The position numbers were made by a program, and so were the translations under genes. A stretch of DNA of 64,000 bases from Thermoanaerobacterium saccharolyticum (lineage in GTDB: Bacteria; Bacillota; Thermoanaerobacteria; Thermoanaerobacterales; Thermoanaerobacteraceae), in contig NZ_BBKT01000051.1 in assembly GCF_000747665.1 (NCBI RefSeq), positions 1 through 64,000 on the forward strand. The letters run 5' to 3'. This document shows positions 17,857 through 27,550 of this stretch, piece by piece; positions within the stretch are counted from its first letter, which is position 1; each line of letters opens with the position of its first letter. The notes below the pieces were generated by a model that saw only the letters and a list, made by a program, of their open reading frames with translations, did no database searches and was not told where the DNA came from.

Positions 17857-19842
17857 ATGAATAGGATTGATGAATTAGCAATTAATACTATACGTATACT
17901 TTCAATTGAACAGGTGCAAAAGGCGAACTCCGGACATCCAGGTATGCCAATGGGTTCTGCTCCAATGGCATATACATTGTGGGCCAAATATTTAAAGCAC
18001 AGTCCAAGAAATCCTAAATGGGCTGGGAGAGATAGATTTGTATTATCTGCTGGACATGGTTCTGCACTTTTATATTCATTGCTGCATCTCTTTGGCTATG
18101 GACTTACAATAGAAGATCTTAAAAATTTTAGGCAATGGCAGAGCTTGACTCCAGGGCATCCAGAATACGGACATACACCAGGTGTTGAAATCACCACAGG
18201 GCCATTGGGACAAGGTATTTCAAATGCTGTTGGCATGGCAATCGCTGAGACTTACATGGCAAGCAAATTTAATCGCCCAGGGTATGATATAGTAGACAAT
18301 TATACATACGCTATAGTGGGCGATGGATGCCTTATGGAGGGTATTTCGTCTGAAGCATGTTCTTTAGCTGGAACGTTAAAGCTTGGCAAGTTGATAGCAT
18401 TGTATGATTCAAATAATATTTCCATAGAAGGTGGTACTGACATTGCATTTACAGAAGATGTTGGAAAAAGATTTGAAGCATATGGCTGGCAAGTGATAAA
18501 GGTAGATGACGGAAATGATGTAGAAAAGATAGGAAAAGCTATTGAAGAAGCAAAAGCAGATAAGGAAAGGCCGTCGCTTATCATAGTAAAGACGGTGATT
18601 GGATACGGTTGCCCAGAGAAGCAAGGCAAAGCTTCAGCGCATGGAGAGCCGCTGGGAGATAAAAATGTAGAAGCAACTAAAAAGTTTTTAGGATGGGAAT
18701 ACGAGAAGGAATTCTATGTTCCCGATGAGGTGCGTAAACACTTCGAGAATATTATAGAAGAATTAAATAAAGAAGAAGAAAAATGGAATAGAATGTTTGA
18801 GAATTACAAAAAAGACTATCCTGAATTAGCAGAAGAATGGGATAAATGGCACAGTGAGAAATTGTCGGTTGATTTAGTCGCTGACGAAGGCCTTTGGAAT
18901 TTTAAAGTAAAGACAGCTACAAGGTCCTCATCTGGAGACGTTTTGAATTATTTGGTTAAGCTTGTCCCAAATCTGATCGGTGGTTCTGCAGATCTTGCGC
19001 CATCTACAAAGACTTACACAAAAGATAGAGGCGATTATAGCAGCGAAAACAGAGGCGGTTCCAATTTCCACTTCGGAGTTAGGGAACATGCTATGGGAGC
19101 AATTGCAAATGGCATTGCTGCTTATGGAGGGCTAATACCTTATGTATCAACGTTCCTTGTTTTCAGCGACTATATGAAAGGTGCTGTAAGGCTATCTGCA
19201 TTGATGAAGCTTCCTGTGATTTACGTATTTACTCATGACAGCATTGGCGTTGGCGAAGATGGACCAACACATGAGCCGATAGAACATTTACCAATGTTAA
19301 GAAGCATTCCAAACTTGACGGTTATAAGGCCTGCAGATTCAAAAGAAGTTTCTGCTGCATGGTGTTATGCTCTTAACAAAAAAGACGGCCCAACGGCATT
19401 GATATTAACAAGGCAAAATCTTCCTGTCTACGATGAGACATCAAAAGATGCTCTAAAAGGCGGATATGTATTGTGTGATGCAGAAGATGGAAATCCTGAT
19501 GTGATATTATTGGCCAGTGGTTCAGAGGTCAGTTTGATCTACGAAGCATACAAAGTGCTTAAAGAGAAAGGTATTAAGGCAAGGGTAGTAAGTATGCCTT
19601 CGATGGAGATATTTGATGCACAACCAGATGAATACAAAAAAACAGTGCTTCCTGATAATGTGAGAGCTAGAATTGCAGTAGAGGCTGCAAGCACTATGAG
19701 TTGGTATAAATACGTTGGACTTGACGGATGTGTAATTGGACTTGACCATTTTGGCGCATCTGCACCTGGCGAAATACTCTTTAGAGAATTTGGATTCACT
19801 GTTGAAAATGTCGTCAACAAGGCATTAGAGCTATTAAAATGA
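17857..19842 (+). CDS. tkt: transketolase
   Basis: A 661-residue full-length enzyme. [12 protein letters not shown] is in the N-terminal TPP domain, the GDGCLMEG motif with the following NN binds TPP/Mg, and [13 protein letters not shown] and [15 protein letters not shown] are in the Pyr domain. It interconverts pentose and hexose phosphates in the non-oxidative pentose phosphate pathway, relevant for xylose use. ATG 17857 follows AAAGGAGAG. A hairpin terminator follows. Confidence 0.97.
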   Translation: MNRIDELAINTIRILSIEQVQKANSGHPGMPMGSAPMAYTLWAKYLKHSPRNPKWAGRDRFVLSAGHGSALLYSLLHLFGYGLTIEDLKNFRQWQSLTPGHPEYGHTPGVEITTGPLGQGISNAVGMAIAETYMASKFNRPGYDIVDNYTYAIVGDGCLMEGISSEACSLAGTLKLGKLIALYDSNNISIEGGTDIAFTEDVGKRFEAYGWQVIKVDDGNDVEKIGKAIEEAKADKERPSLIIVKTVIGYGCPEKQGKASAHGEPLGDKNVEATKKFLGWEYEKEFYVPDEVRKHFENIIEELNKEEEKWNRMFENYKKDYPELAEEWDKWHSEKLSVDLVADEGLWNFKVKTATRSSSGDVLNYLVKLVPNLIGGSADLAPSTKTYTKDRGDYSSENRGGSNFHFGVREHAMGAIANGIAAYGGLIPYVSTFLVFSDYMKGAVRLSALMKLPVIYVFTHDSIGVGEDGPTHEPIEHLPMLRSIPNLTVIRPADSKEVSAAWCYALNKKDGPTALILTRQNLPVYDETSKDALKGGYVLCDAEDGNPDVILLASGSEVSLIYEAYKVLKEKGIKARVVSMPSMEIFDAQPDEYKKTVLPDNVRARIAVEAASTMSWYKYVGLDGCVIGLDHFGASAPGEILFREFGFTVENVVNKALELLK

Positions 19843-19844
19843 TG

Positions 19845-19876
19845 AATAAGAGTGCTTTATTGCGCTCTTATTCAAA
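19845..19876 (+). terminator. hairpin after transketolase
   Basis: AATAAGAGTGC and GCGCTCTTATT pair around TTTATT with one internal mismatch. The T-tract is weak. Confidence 0.6.
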
Positions 19877-19925
19877 AATTTTTAGGAATCATACAAGTAC
19901 GCTTTATTAAGAAAGGAATGGTATT

Positions 19926-20828
19926 ATGAGTGTTATGATTAAAAAAGTTTCATTTTCTGGTTGGAATGATTGCATTGAAGTTTCAAATGGGTTAGTTGAT
20001 TTTATAGCCACAACGGAAATAGGTCCCAGGATAATGAGATTTGGATTTGTAGGGCAAGCAAATGAATTCAGCATTAATGATGAAGACGCAGGCAAAAAAG
20101 GTGAAAACATTTGGAGAAATTATGGTGGGCATAGACTGTGGCATAGTCCTGAAGCTATGCCAAGAACTTACACGCTTGACAACTTTCCAATAAAATACGA
20201 AGAAATAGAAAATGGTATTAAGCTTATTCAAGAGCCTAATGATTATGCTTACATAAAAAAGGAGATTGAAATAACTTTAGAACCAGATAAACCTGTTGCA
20301 AAGGTTAAGCATACGCTTACAAATAAAGGTGCTTGGGCGGTGGAGCTTTCACCATGGGCTATATCTGTCATGGCGACAGGAGGTCTCCAAGTCGTTGAAC
20401 AACCTATGAAAGATACTGGACTTTTGCCAAATAGAGCCTTGGTATTGTGGCCATATTCCTATATGAAAGATCACAGAATACATTTTGGAGACAAGTACAT
20501 AATTTTTGAGCAAGATCCTAATAAAAAAGAGCCATTTAAATTTGGGATTCAAAATGAAAAAGGATGGGCAGCGTACTTTAATCATGGACATCTTTTCATA
20601 AAGAAATTCAAACATGATGAAAATGCCACTTATCCGGATTACAATGCTTCTTATGAAACATATACGACAGATTGGATGATGGAAATGGAGTCATTAGGCC
20701 CTATGGTAAAGTTAAATCCTGGTGATTCCACAATCCATACAGAAGAATGGTTATTATATGACAATGTAAAAAGACCATCTATAAACGAAGATGAAATAGA
20801 AGAATTGTTGGCACAATACATAAAGTGA
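19926..20828 (+). CDS. galactose-mutarotase-like (aldose epimerase fold) protein of unknown substrate
   Basis: A 300-residue protein. Beta-rich segments with GPRIMRFGF, GGHRLWHSPE and VELSPWAISVMATGG resemble the carbohydrate-binding mutarotase superfamily (DUF4380-like) rather than classical GalM, whose catalytic His/Glu I cannot place with confidence. It is probably cytosolic, as no signal peptide is seen. It follows transketolase but is separated by a hairpin. A perfect terminator follows. Confidence 0.65.
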   Translation: MSVMIKKVSFSGWNDCIEVSNGLVDFIATTEIGPRIMRFGFVGQANEFSINDEDAGKKGENIWRNYGGHRLWHSPEAMPRTYTLDNFPIKYEEIENGIKLIQEPNDYAYIKKEIEITLEPDKPVAKVKHTLTNKGAWAVELSPWAISVMATGGLQVVEQPMKDTGLLPNRALVLWPYSYMKDHRIHFGDKYIIFEQDPNKKEPFKFGIQNEKGWAAYFNHGHLFIKKFKHDENATYPDYNASYETYTTDWMMEMESLGPMVKLNPGDSTIHTEEWLLYDNVKRPSINEDEIEELLAQYIK

Positions 20829-20866
20829 TTAATTAGGGCTTGTAAAAGCCCTAATTAAAGCTTTTT
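20827..20866 (+). terminator. strong terminator
   Basis: TTAATTAGGGCTT and AGCCCTAATTAA are near-perfect arms around GTAAA. A short T-tract lies a few bases on. Confidence 0.8.
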
Positions 20867-20880
20867 TTAGGAGGATAGAA

Positions 20881-21315
20881 TTGGAACTAATTACTGTCAT
20901 TTTAGCTATTTTAATTGACCAAATTTCAAAATACTTTGTGGTGAGATATTTAAAACCCATTGGAACTTTTCCTATAATAGACAATGTTTTTAACTTTACA
21001 TATGTTGAAAACAAAGGGGCTGCTTTTGGAATATTGCAAAATAAAACATTGTTCTTTATAATAATAACGATTATTGTTGGAACAATATTGGTGTACTCGA
21101 TTATAAATGTACCCAGCAGTACATTTTATAAATTTACTTTGTCCATGATTCTTGGGGGAGCTATTGGAAATTTGATTGATAGAGTTAGATTAGGATATGT
21201 TGTAGATTTCATTGATTTTAGGTTTTTTCCAGCAGTATTTAACTTGGCTGATTCCATGATAGTAGTAGGAGCCATATTATTATGCTATACCTTGATATTA
21301 AAAAGAGAAAATTAA
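20881..21315 (+). CDS. lspA: lipoprotein signal peptidase (signal peptidase II)
   Basis: A 144-residue protein with four transmembrane helices. The DQISKYFV motif, the first catalytic Asp in GNLIDRVRLGYVVDFIDF and the second in VFNLADS are all present. It cleaves prolipoprotein signal peptides in the membrane. The start is TTG 20881 behind AGGAGG. The following pseudouridine synthase gene is its usual neighbour in Firmicutes. Confidence 0.95.
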   Translation: MELITVILAILIDQISKYFVVRYLKPIGTFPIIDNVFNFTYVENKGAAFGILQNKTLFFIIITIIVGTILVYSIINVPSSTFYKFTLSMILGGAIGNLIDRVRLGYVVDFIDFRFFPAVFNLADSMIVVGAILLCYTLILKREN

Positions 21316-21351
21316 ATACATCTGGCTGCATGTTTGAAAGGATTGTATCTC

Positions 21352-22273
21352 ATGAATATAGCTGATACTTTAAATATAATCGCAGAAAAAGATGATGAAG
21401 ATAAAAGAATAGATTCTTTTTTAGCTTCAGAAGTAGATTTTACAAGATCGCATTTAAAAAAATTGATATTGGATGGACTTGTTAAAGTTAATGGCAAGTC
21501 AGTAAAGCCTAATTACAAGATAAAGGAAGGCGATGTAATAGACGTAAATATACCTGAAGCAGAAGAAATAGACTTAAAGCCAGAGAACATTCCTCTTGAT
21601 ATTATTTACGAAGATGTTGATATAATTGTTGTAAATAAGCCTCAAGGCATGGTGGTTCACCCTGCTCCTGGCAATTTAAGCGGTACACTTGTCAATGCGC
21701 TTTTGTACCATTGCACGAATTTATCAGGCATAAATGGAGAATTGAGACCAGGGATTGTTCACAGACTTGACAAAGATACTTCTGGCGTAATGGTCGTTGC
21801 CAAAAATGACAAAGCTCATCTGGAACTTTCAAATCAAATAAAAAATAGGACTATTTTAAAAAAAATATTTAGCGATCGTTGAGGGAGTAATTAAAAGCGA
21901 TGAAGGAGCTGTAGAGGCTCCAATAGGAAGAGATCATATTGAGAGAAAAAAGATGGCTGTTGTAAAAGATGGACGTTATGCTTTAACATTGTACAGAGTT
22001 CTCGAAAGGTACAAAAACAATTCTCTTGTAGAAGCGGTAATAAAAACTGGTCGTACTCATCAGATTAGAGTTCATATGGCATATATTGGACATCCAATTG
22101 TGGGTGATGAAGTTTACGGATATAAAAAACAGAGATTTAATCTTTCAGGTCAGGCGCTACATTCAAAGCTTTTAGGCTTAGTGCATCCGTCTAAGAAAAT
22201 TTATATGGAATTTGAGGCGCCAGTTCCTGAATATTTTGAAAAGTTAATGAAAGTATTAAAAGAAAAGCAGTAG
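21352..22273 (+). pseudogene. RluD-family 23S rRNA pseudouridine synthase, single-base frameshift
   Basis: ATG 21352 begins a protein with an N-terminal S4 domain (about residues 15-70) and the synthase domain. The latter holds the catalytic Asp in RPGIVHRLDKDTSG. The frame breaks at eight A (21858-21865). With seven A it runs 306 residues through KTGRTHQIRVHMAYIGHPIVGDE, split across the standard C-terminal motifs. It isomerises uridines in 23S rRNA or tRNA. The gene is probably intact in the cell. Confidence 0.88.
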
Positions 22274-22284
22274 TTTTTTCTGGC

Positions 22285-22313
22285 TTGACACGTCAATATA
22301 TTAAAGTTATAAT
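22285..22313 (+). promoter_or_regulatory. sigma-A type promoter of hisS-aspS
   Basis: TTGACA (22285-22290) and TATAAT (22308-22313) with exactly 17 bases between them. Confidence 0.88.
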
Positions 22314-22321
22314 ATCAAATA

Positions 22322-22563
22322 AATAGCTTGATATGATGATGCGATGAGTAGGAGAGTAGCAAAAGCACATATACAAGGGAGAAGATACCGTGACTGAGAG
22401 TATCTTTATATCACTGCTTTTGTGAAAGACGCCTATTAGCATATTGGTCGATATGTAGGCCAAATACGTAGACCTGCGTTAAAGGAAAGAGTTGTAATCA
22501 GGGTGGCACCACGGGAAATTCTCTCGTCCCTGCAATTTATTTGCGGGATTGAGAGAATTTTAC
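22322..22563 (+). promoter_or_regulatory. T-box leader (histidine) of hisS-aspS
   Basis: Stem I is closed by CAAAAGCA (22360-22367) with TGCTTTTG (22415-22422), placing CAC (22412-22414, His) at the specifier site. The T-box sequence AGGGTGGCACCACGG and a terminator with arms AAATTCTCTC/GAGAGAATTTT (about 22516-22560) follow. The bulge reads UGGC, whereas bacterial tRNA-His usually has discriminator C, so the fourth bulge base may not pair. HisS and AspS would both respond to His-tRNA charging. Confidence 0.92.
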
Positions 22564-22601
22564 ATTTATATAATAGTTATGTATAAAGAGGAGTTGATTT
22601 T

Positions 22602-23855
22602 ATGCTTACAAAAGCACCAAGAGGAACAAAGGATGTACTGCCATCGGAAGTCTATAAATGGCATTATTTAGAAAATATGATTAAAGAAATATGTGCTGAT
22701 TTCGGATTTAAAGAAATCAGGACACCTGGATTTGAACACACAGAACTATTTTTAAGAGGTGTTGGTGAATCAACCGATATTGTCAGAAAAGAAATGTATA
22801 CATTTAATGACAAGAGCGGGAGAAGTATTACTTTAAAGCCTGAGGGTACGTCACCTGCTGTAAGAGCATTTGTTGAACACAATCTGTATGCAGAGTCAAT
22901 GCCAGTTAAGCTTTACTACATAACACCAGTTTATAGATACGAAAGGCCTCAGTCAGGAAGGCTTAGGGAACATCACCAATTTGGAATAGAAATGTTTGGC
23001 TCACATGATGCACTAGCTGATGCTGAAGTAATCAGTGTTGCTATGACTTTATTTAAAAGATTAGGACTTAAAAATTTGGAACTAAATATCAACAGCATTG
23101 GATGTCCTAATTGCAGAAAAGAATATAACGAAGCATTGAAAGAATTTTTAGGAGAGAATATTGAAAATTTATGTGATGATTGTAAAGAAAGATATAAGAT
23201 AAATCCGATGAGAGTTCTTGATTGTAAAGTTGAGAGTTGTAGAAGAATATTGAAAGATGCACCTTTGATGCTTAACTACCTTTGTGATGATTGTAAAGAC
23301 CATTTTGAAAATCTTCAATCTTATTTAAAAGAGGCGGGATTTAACTTTGTCATTAATCCTAAGATAGTCAGAGGGCTTGACTACTATACTAAGACAGCTT
23401 TTGAAATAATATCGAACGATATCGGCGCACAAGGTACCGTTTGCGGGGGAGGAAGATACGACGGATTAGTAGAAGAATGTGGAGGCCCTTCTATACCTGG
23501 TGTAGGGTTTGGATTGGGACTTGAACGTTTGTTACTTACGCTTGAGAACAGCGGCATTGAAATACCCGTTCCAAAACGCCCAGAACTTTTCATATGCACA
23601 ATAGGGGATGAAGCAAAAAAATATGCGTTTTCTATGGCTACAAAACTTAGAAGTTTAGGAATTTCAGTTGAAATAGATAATATGGGAAGAAGCCTAAAAG
23701 CACAGATGAAATACGCTAACAAACTAAATGTAAGGTATACGATAATTTTAGGTGAAGACGAACTTAAGAACAATAAGGTGAAATTAAAAAACATGGACAC
23801 TGGAGAAGAAAATGCAATTGAGATTGATAAAATTTATGATAAAATATCAGAATAG
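22602..23855 (+). CDS. hisS: histidyl-tRNA synthetase
   Basis: A 417-residue class II synthetase. Motif 1 is in APRGTKDVLPSE and following, motif 2 is YITPVYRYERPQSGRLREHHQF, split over the usual loop, and the His-specific motifs are GLDYYTKTAFE and GGGRYDGL. The C-terminal anticodon domain is complete. ATG 22602 follows AAAGAGGAG. It is transcribed with aspS, 14 bases downstream. Confidence 0.96.
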   Translation: MLTKAPRGTKDVLPSEVYKWHYLENMIKEICADFGFKEIRTPGFEHTELFLRGVGESTDIVRKEMYTFNDKSGRSITLKPEGTSPAVRAFVEHNLYAESMPVKLYYITPVYRYERPQSGRLREHHQFGIEMFGSHDALADAEVISVAMTLFKRLGLKNLELNINSIGCPNCRKEYNEALKEFLGENIENLCDDCKERYKINPMRVLDCKVESCRRILKDAPLMLNYLCDDCKDHFENLQSYLKEAGFNFVINPKIVRGLDYYTKTAFEIISNDIGAQGTVCGGGRYDGLVEECGGPSIPGVGFGLGLERLLLTLENSGIEIPVPKRPELFICTIGDEAKKYAFSMATKLRSLGISVEIDNMGRSLKAQMKYANKLNVRYTIILGEDELKNNKVKLKNMDTGEENAIEIDKIYDKISE

Positions 23856-23869
23856 ATGGAGGTATATTG

Positions 23870-25651
23870 ATGGGAGAGCAATTAGCAGGCATGAAAAGAA
23901 CACATATGTGCGGAGAACTTACAATTAACGATGTTGGGAAAAATGTCGTCGTGATGGGATGGGTTCAGAGAAGAAGAGATCTTGGAGGACTTATATTTTT
24001 AGAATTGCGGGATAGGACCGGGCTCATACAGATTGTATTTAGTGAGCAGCTTTCAAAAGAAGCATTTGATAAAGCACAGCATGTGAGAAATGAATATGTT
24101 TTGGCTGCATCAGGCAAAGTTGTAAAAAGGTCTGAAGAAAATGTGAATCCAAATCTTGAGACAGGAAACATAGAAATTTACGTAAGCGAATTTAAGATTT
24201 TAAGCAAGGCTGAAACACCACCATTTATGGTGGAGGATAGAAACAATGTGTCCGAGGCGATTAGATTAAAGTACCGATATTTGGATTTAAGAAGACCATC
24301 GATGCAGAAGATTTTGCTTACAAGGTATAAGATAACAAGAATAGTGAGAGACTTTTTGGATAAAAATGGCTTTATTGACATAGAGACACCGCTTCTCATA
24401 AAAAGCACTCCAGAAGGAGCCAGAGACTATCTCGTTCCAAGTAGAGTACAACCTGGTAAATTTTTTGCGTTACCACAATCGCCGCAGATATTTAAGCAGC
24501 TTTTGATGATATCGGGGTTTGATAGGTACTATCAGATTGCAAAATGCTTAAGAGATGAGGATTTAAGGGCAGATAGGCAGCCTGAGTTTACGCAGATCGA
24601 TATAGAGATGTCGTTCGTTGATGAAGATGATGTCATATCCATAAATGAACGTATGGTAGCTAAAATATTTAAGGAAATTCTAAATATAGATTTAGAGCTT
24701 CCTTTCAAGAGAATTTCTTGGCAGGAAGCAATGGACAGGTTTGGCTCTGATAAGCCTGATTTAAGATTTGGAATGGAGTTAAAAAATCTTTCATCAATAT
24801 TTGTGGATTCTGAATTTAAAGTCTTTAAAGACGCAATAGACAATGGTGGTTCTGTAAGGGCAATAAATGTGAAAGGTGCAGCATCTATCCCTAGAAGGCA
24901 ATTAGATGAGCTTGTAGAATATGTAAAGACATATAAGGCAAAGGGACTTGTATGGATACAGATGTCAGATGATGGGCCAAAATCTCAAATATCGAAATTT
25001 TTAAAAGAAGCTGAATTGACACAGGTCTTAAACACGATGGAAGCAGAAAAAGGCGATTTGATATTGATAATAGCTGACAGAAACAATATGATAGTTTACG
25101 ATGCTTTAGGCCATTTAAGATTGGAAATGGGGAAAAGATATAATCTCATCGATGAGAATAAATATGAATTTTTATGGGTCGTAGATTTTCCATTATTGGA
25201 GTACAGTGAAGAAGAAAAAAGATATGTTGCGATGCACCACCCGTTTACTGCTCCAAAAGATGAGGATATAGAAATGCTTGACAAAAACCCAGGACAAGTA
25301 AGAGCGAAAGCGTATGACATTGTATTAAATGGCATGGAAATAGGTGGCGGCAGTATTAGAATACACGATACAGAGTTGCAAAAAAAGATGTTTGAAGTGC
25401 TGGGATTCACCGATGAGGATGCTGAAGCACGATTTGGGTTTTTGCTGAATGCTTTTAAATATGGAGCACCGCCACATGGTGGCATCGCATATGGGCTTGA
25501 TAGATTGACAATGATACTTACAGGTACAGATAACATAAGAGATGTTATCGCATTTCCAAAAACTCAGAATGCGTGCGATCTTATGTCGGATGCGCCATCT
25601 GAAGTATCTAAAGAGCAGTTAGATGAATTGCACATAAAGGTCAACCTATAA
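23870..25651 (+). CDS. aspS: aspartyl-tRNA synthetase
   Basis: A 593-residue bacterial-type enzyme. The N-terminal OB fold has GWVQRRRDLGG, the catalytic core has LPQSPQIFKQ and DEDLRADRQPEFTQ, the GAD insertion lies about 290-420, and motif 3 is YGLDRLTMI. ATG 23870 has GGAGG at proper distance, and the adjacent TTG is an alternative. The 6S RNA and tcdA follow, the same order as in Bacillus. Confidence 0.96.
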   Translation: MGEQLAGMKRTHMCGELTINDVGKNVVVMGWVQRRRDLGGLIFLELRDRTGLIQIVFSEQLSKEAFDKAQHVRNEYVLAASGKVVKRSEENVNPNLETGNIEIYVSEFKILSKAETPPFMVEDRNNVSEAIRLKYRYLDLRRPSMQKILLTRYKITRIVRDFLDKNGFIDIETPLLIKSTPEGARDYLVPSRVQPGKFFALPQSPQIFKQLLMISGFDRYYQIAKCLRDEDLRADRQPEFTQIDIEMSFVDEDDVISINERMVAKIFKEILNIDLELPFKRISWQEAMDRFGSDKPDLRFGMELKNLSSIFVDSEFKVFKDAIDNGGSVRAINVKGAASIPRRQLDELVEYVKTYKAKGLVWIQMSDDGPKSQISKFLKEAELTQVLNTMEAEKGDLILIIADRNNMIVYDALGHLRLEMGKRYNLIDENKYEFLWVVDFPLLEYSEEEKRYVAMHHPFTAPKDEDIEMLDKNPGQVRAKAYDIVLNGMEIGGGSIRIHDTELQKKMFEVLGFTDEDAEARFGFLLNAFKYGAPPHGGIAYGLDRLTMILTGTDNIRDVIAFPKTQNACDLMSDAPSEVSKEQLDELHIKVNL

Positions 25652-25661
25652 ACGTTTAACC

Positions 25662-25690
25662 TTGAAAAATCCTTAAAAATGTGCTAATAT
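25662..25690 (+). promoter_or_regulatory. promoter of the 6S RNA
   Basis: TTGAAA (25662-25667) and TAATAT (25685-25690), 17 bases apart, immediately before the 6S RNA. Confidence 0.7.
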
Positions 25691-25696
25691 ATTTTT

Positions 25697-25878
25697 AGAA
25701 ACCCTATGGTGTGCGTGAAATGCGGTAATGTTTTGAGCCAACACCTATAAAAAGGGAGCCTGGGCTCTGGTAATGGAATATACGCCATCTTTGAATGGAC
25801 ATATGAAGTTATCAGGAGGGCACCCACCTGCGAGAGCAGGTTCAAAACACCGACTTAACGGCACTATGGGGATTTTTT
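25697..25878 (+). ncRNA. ssrS: 6S RNA
   Basis: A non-coding, highly paired region of about 180 bases. The terminal stem is formed by CCCTATGGTG near the 5' end with CACTATGGGG near the 3' end, followed by a T-tract. The middle contains the conserved-looking CACCCACCTGCGAGAGCAGG hairpin arm. Location between aspS and tcdA matches bsrA, the 6S-1 RNA gene of Bacillus. 6S RNA binds RNA polymerase-sigma A as a promoter mimic in stationary phase. Confidence 0.85.
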
Positions 25879-25894
25879 ATTGGAGGAATCAGCA

Positions 25895-26647
25895 TTGTTA
25901 CACGCTTTTTCGAGAACGGAATTATTAATAGGAAAAGATAATTTAGATAAATTAAAAAGATCTACTGTTGCTGTTTTTGGTATGGGCGGCGTAGGCTCAT
26001 ACACAGCAGAAGCTTTAGCAAGAAGTGACATTGGGAGGTTAGTAATAGTAGACGATGACACAGTCTGCTTAACCAACATAAATAGACAAATACATGCAAC
26101 AAGAAAAACAGTTGGAAAACCAAAAGTTGAAGTAATGAAAGAAAGACTTTTAGAAATAAATCCTAAACTTGAAGTTATATCACATCAAACATTTTATAGC
26201 AGCGAAAATAGCAATATGTTATTATCTCCTGATTACGATTATGTTGTTGATGCGATTGACACAGTTTCGTCAAAAATAGACCTTGTTGTTAAATGCAATG
26301 AGATGGGCATACCGATTATTAGCTGCATGGGTGCAGCAAATAAACTAGATCCTACAAAATTTGAGGTGGCTGATATATACGATACGAGCATATGCCCTCT
26401 TGCAAAAGTCATGAGATATGAATTGAGAAAACGCGGTATAAAATCGCTAAAAGTAGTTTATTCTAAAGAAAAGCCTATAAAACCTCTGTTCGATGTGGAA
26501 ACATGTAAAGAACAGTGTATATGCACAAATAAAGAGAGAACTTGTGTCAAAAGAAGACAGATACCAGGCAGTGTATCTTTTGTGCCGCCAGTAGCTGGTT
26601 TTATTTTGGCAGGTGAAGTCATAAAGGATATACTTGGGTACAAGTAA
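25895..26647 (+). CDS. tcdA: tRNA threonylcarbamoyladenosine dehydratase
   Basis: A 250-residue E1/ThiF-like protein. The ATP-binding loop is VAVFGMGGVGSYTAEALARS, the DDDTVCLTNINRQ segment is the family signature, and YVVDAIDTVSSK follows. A Cys-rich CKEQCIC...TCVKRR region lies near the C-terminus. It cyclises t6A37 to ct6A in ANN-decoding tRNAs. The start is taken as TTG 25895, eight bases after GGAGG. The in-frame TTG 25880 lies inside that ribosome site. Confidence 0.92.
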   Translation: MLHAFSRTELLIGKDNLDKLKRSTVAVFGMGGVGSYTAEALARSDIGRLVIVDDDTVCLTNINRQIHATRKTVGKPKVEVMKERLLEINPKLEVISHQTFYSSENSNMLLSPDYDYVVDAIDTVSSKIDLVVKCNEMGIPIISCMGAANKLDPTKFEVADIYDTSICPLAKVMRYELRKRGIKSLKVVYSKEKPIKPLFDVETCKEQCICTNKERTCVKRRQIPGSVSFVPPVAGFILAGEVIKDILGYK

Positions 26648-26655
26648 AAAATCTG

Positions 26656-26708
26656 TTGACAAATTTTCGTAGAAGAATTATACTAAATTTGTACCTAATA
26701 GGGGTATA
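26656..26708 (+). promoter_or_regulatory. promoter and putative CsoR-type operator
   Basis: TTGACA (26656-26661) and TATACT (26679-26684) are 17 bases apart. Just downstream, ACCTAATAGGGGTAT (26693-26707) resembles the G-tract pseudo-palindrome bound by CsoR/RcnR repressors, placed where bound repressor would block transcription. Confidence 0.7.
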
Positions 26709-26718
26709 GGAGGTAAAT

Positions 26719-26992
26719 ATGAATTCGTATCAAGATGAGAAAGACGATTTACTTAGAAGGCTAAAAAAAAATCGAAGGACAAATAAAGGGAATACAGAAA
26801 ATGATAGAAAAAGACATATATTGCGTAGATGTCTTGATTCAAGTTGCTGCCGTAAGATCGGCTATAAATAGCGTAGGTAAAATATTGCTTAAAAGTCATA
26901 CACTTGGATGCGTGAAAGATGCTATAAACACTGAAAAGCAAGATGATATGATTGACGAGCTTGTTGAAACATTTATGAAATTTATGAAATAA
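26719..26992 (+). pseudogene. CsoR-family metal-sensing repressor, single-base frameshift
   Basis: ATG 26719 follows AGGAGG. The frame breaks at a nine-A run (26763-26771). With eight A it gives a 90-residue all-helical protein with RRLKKIEGQIKGIQKMI and Cys35, His60 and Cys64, the C-H-C ligand set and spacing of copper-sensing CsoR. No copper ATPase or chaperone lies adjacent. The promoter carries a matching operator, so autoregulation is likely. Persulfide-sensing CstR lacks the His, making it less likely. Confidence 0.85.
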
Positions 26993-27103
26993 CTTAAAGA
27001 TTTTTAGCTTTTTTATTTTTAGTTTTGTTTGTTGGATAAAATAAATCTAAAAGAAAAAGCTAATAATTAAAGAATTTTTAAAATATAATTAGGAGGTAGG
27101 AAA

Positions 27104-27424
27104 ATGGCAGAGGTAACAATAACAAAAGATAATTTTCAGGAAGAGGTTGTTAATTCGAATATACCAGTATTGGTAGACTTCTGGGCTGAGTGGTGTGGTC
27201 CATGCAGGATGGTTTCGCCTATAATAGAAGAGTTAGCTGAAGATTATGAAGGAAAAGTGAAAGTTGGCAAAATCAATGTAGATGAAGAAAATGAGCTTGC
27301 AATGCAATTTAGAATAATGAGCATTCCTACGATAGCTCTTTTCAAAGACGGCAAAATGGTAGATAAAATCATAGGCGCAAGGCCAAAATCTGATTTTGAG
27401 GATTTTATAAATAGGAACATATAA
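27104..27424 (+). CDS. trxA: thioredoxin
   Basis: A 106-residue thioredoxin with the redox motif WAEWCGPCRM, the buried Asp in LVDFWAEW, and the cis-Pro in MSIPTIALF. It reduces protein disulfides and peroxiredoxins such as Bcp. ATG 27104 follows TAGGAGG. It has its own terminator, so it is probably monocistronic. Confidence 0.96.
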   Translation: MAEVTITKDNFQEEVVNSNIPVLVDFWAEWCGPCRMVSPIIEELAEDYEGKVKVGKINVDEENELAMQFRIMSIPTIALFKDGKMVDKIIGARPKSDFEDFINRNI

Positions 27425-27427
27425 ACA

Positions 27428-27468
27428 TAAAAAAACTGTTATTGCTTTTATGCATAACAGTTTTTTTA
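27428..27468 (+). terminator. strong terminator after trxA
   Basis: AAAAACTGTTAT and ATAACAGTTTTT are perfect arms followed by T residues. Confidence 0.9.
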
Positions 27469-27550
27469 GTTAAAAACATTTGTGTTTAGAGTATAATAGC
27501 AATTAAATTGGAAAAACTGTATATATCAAGGCAAAGAAGGGATGACAAAA

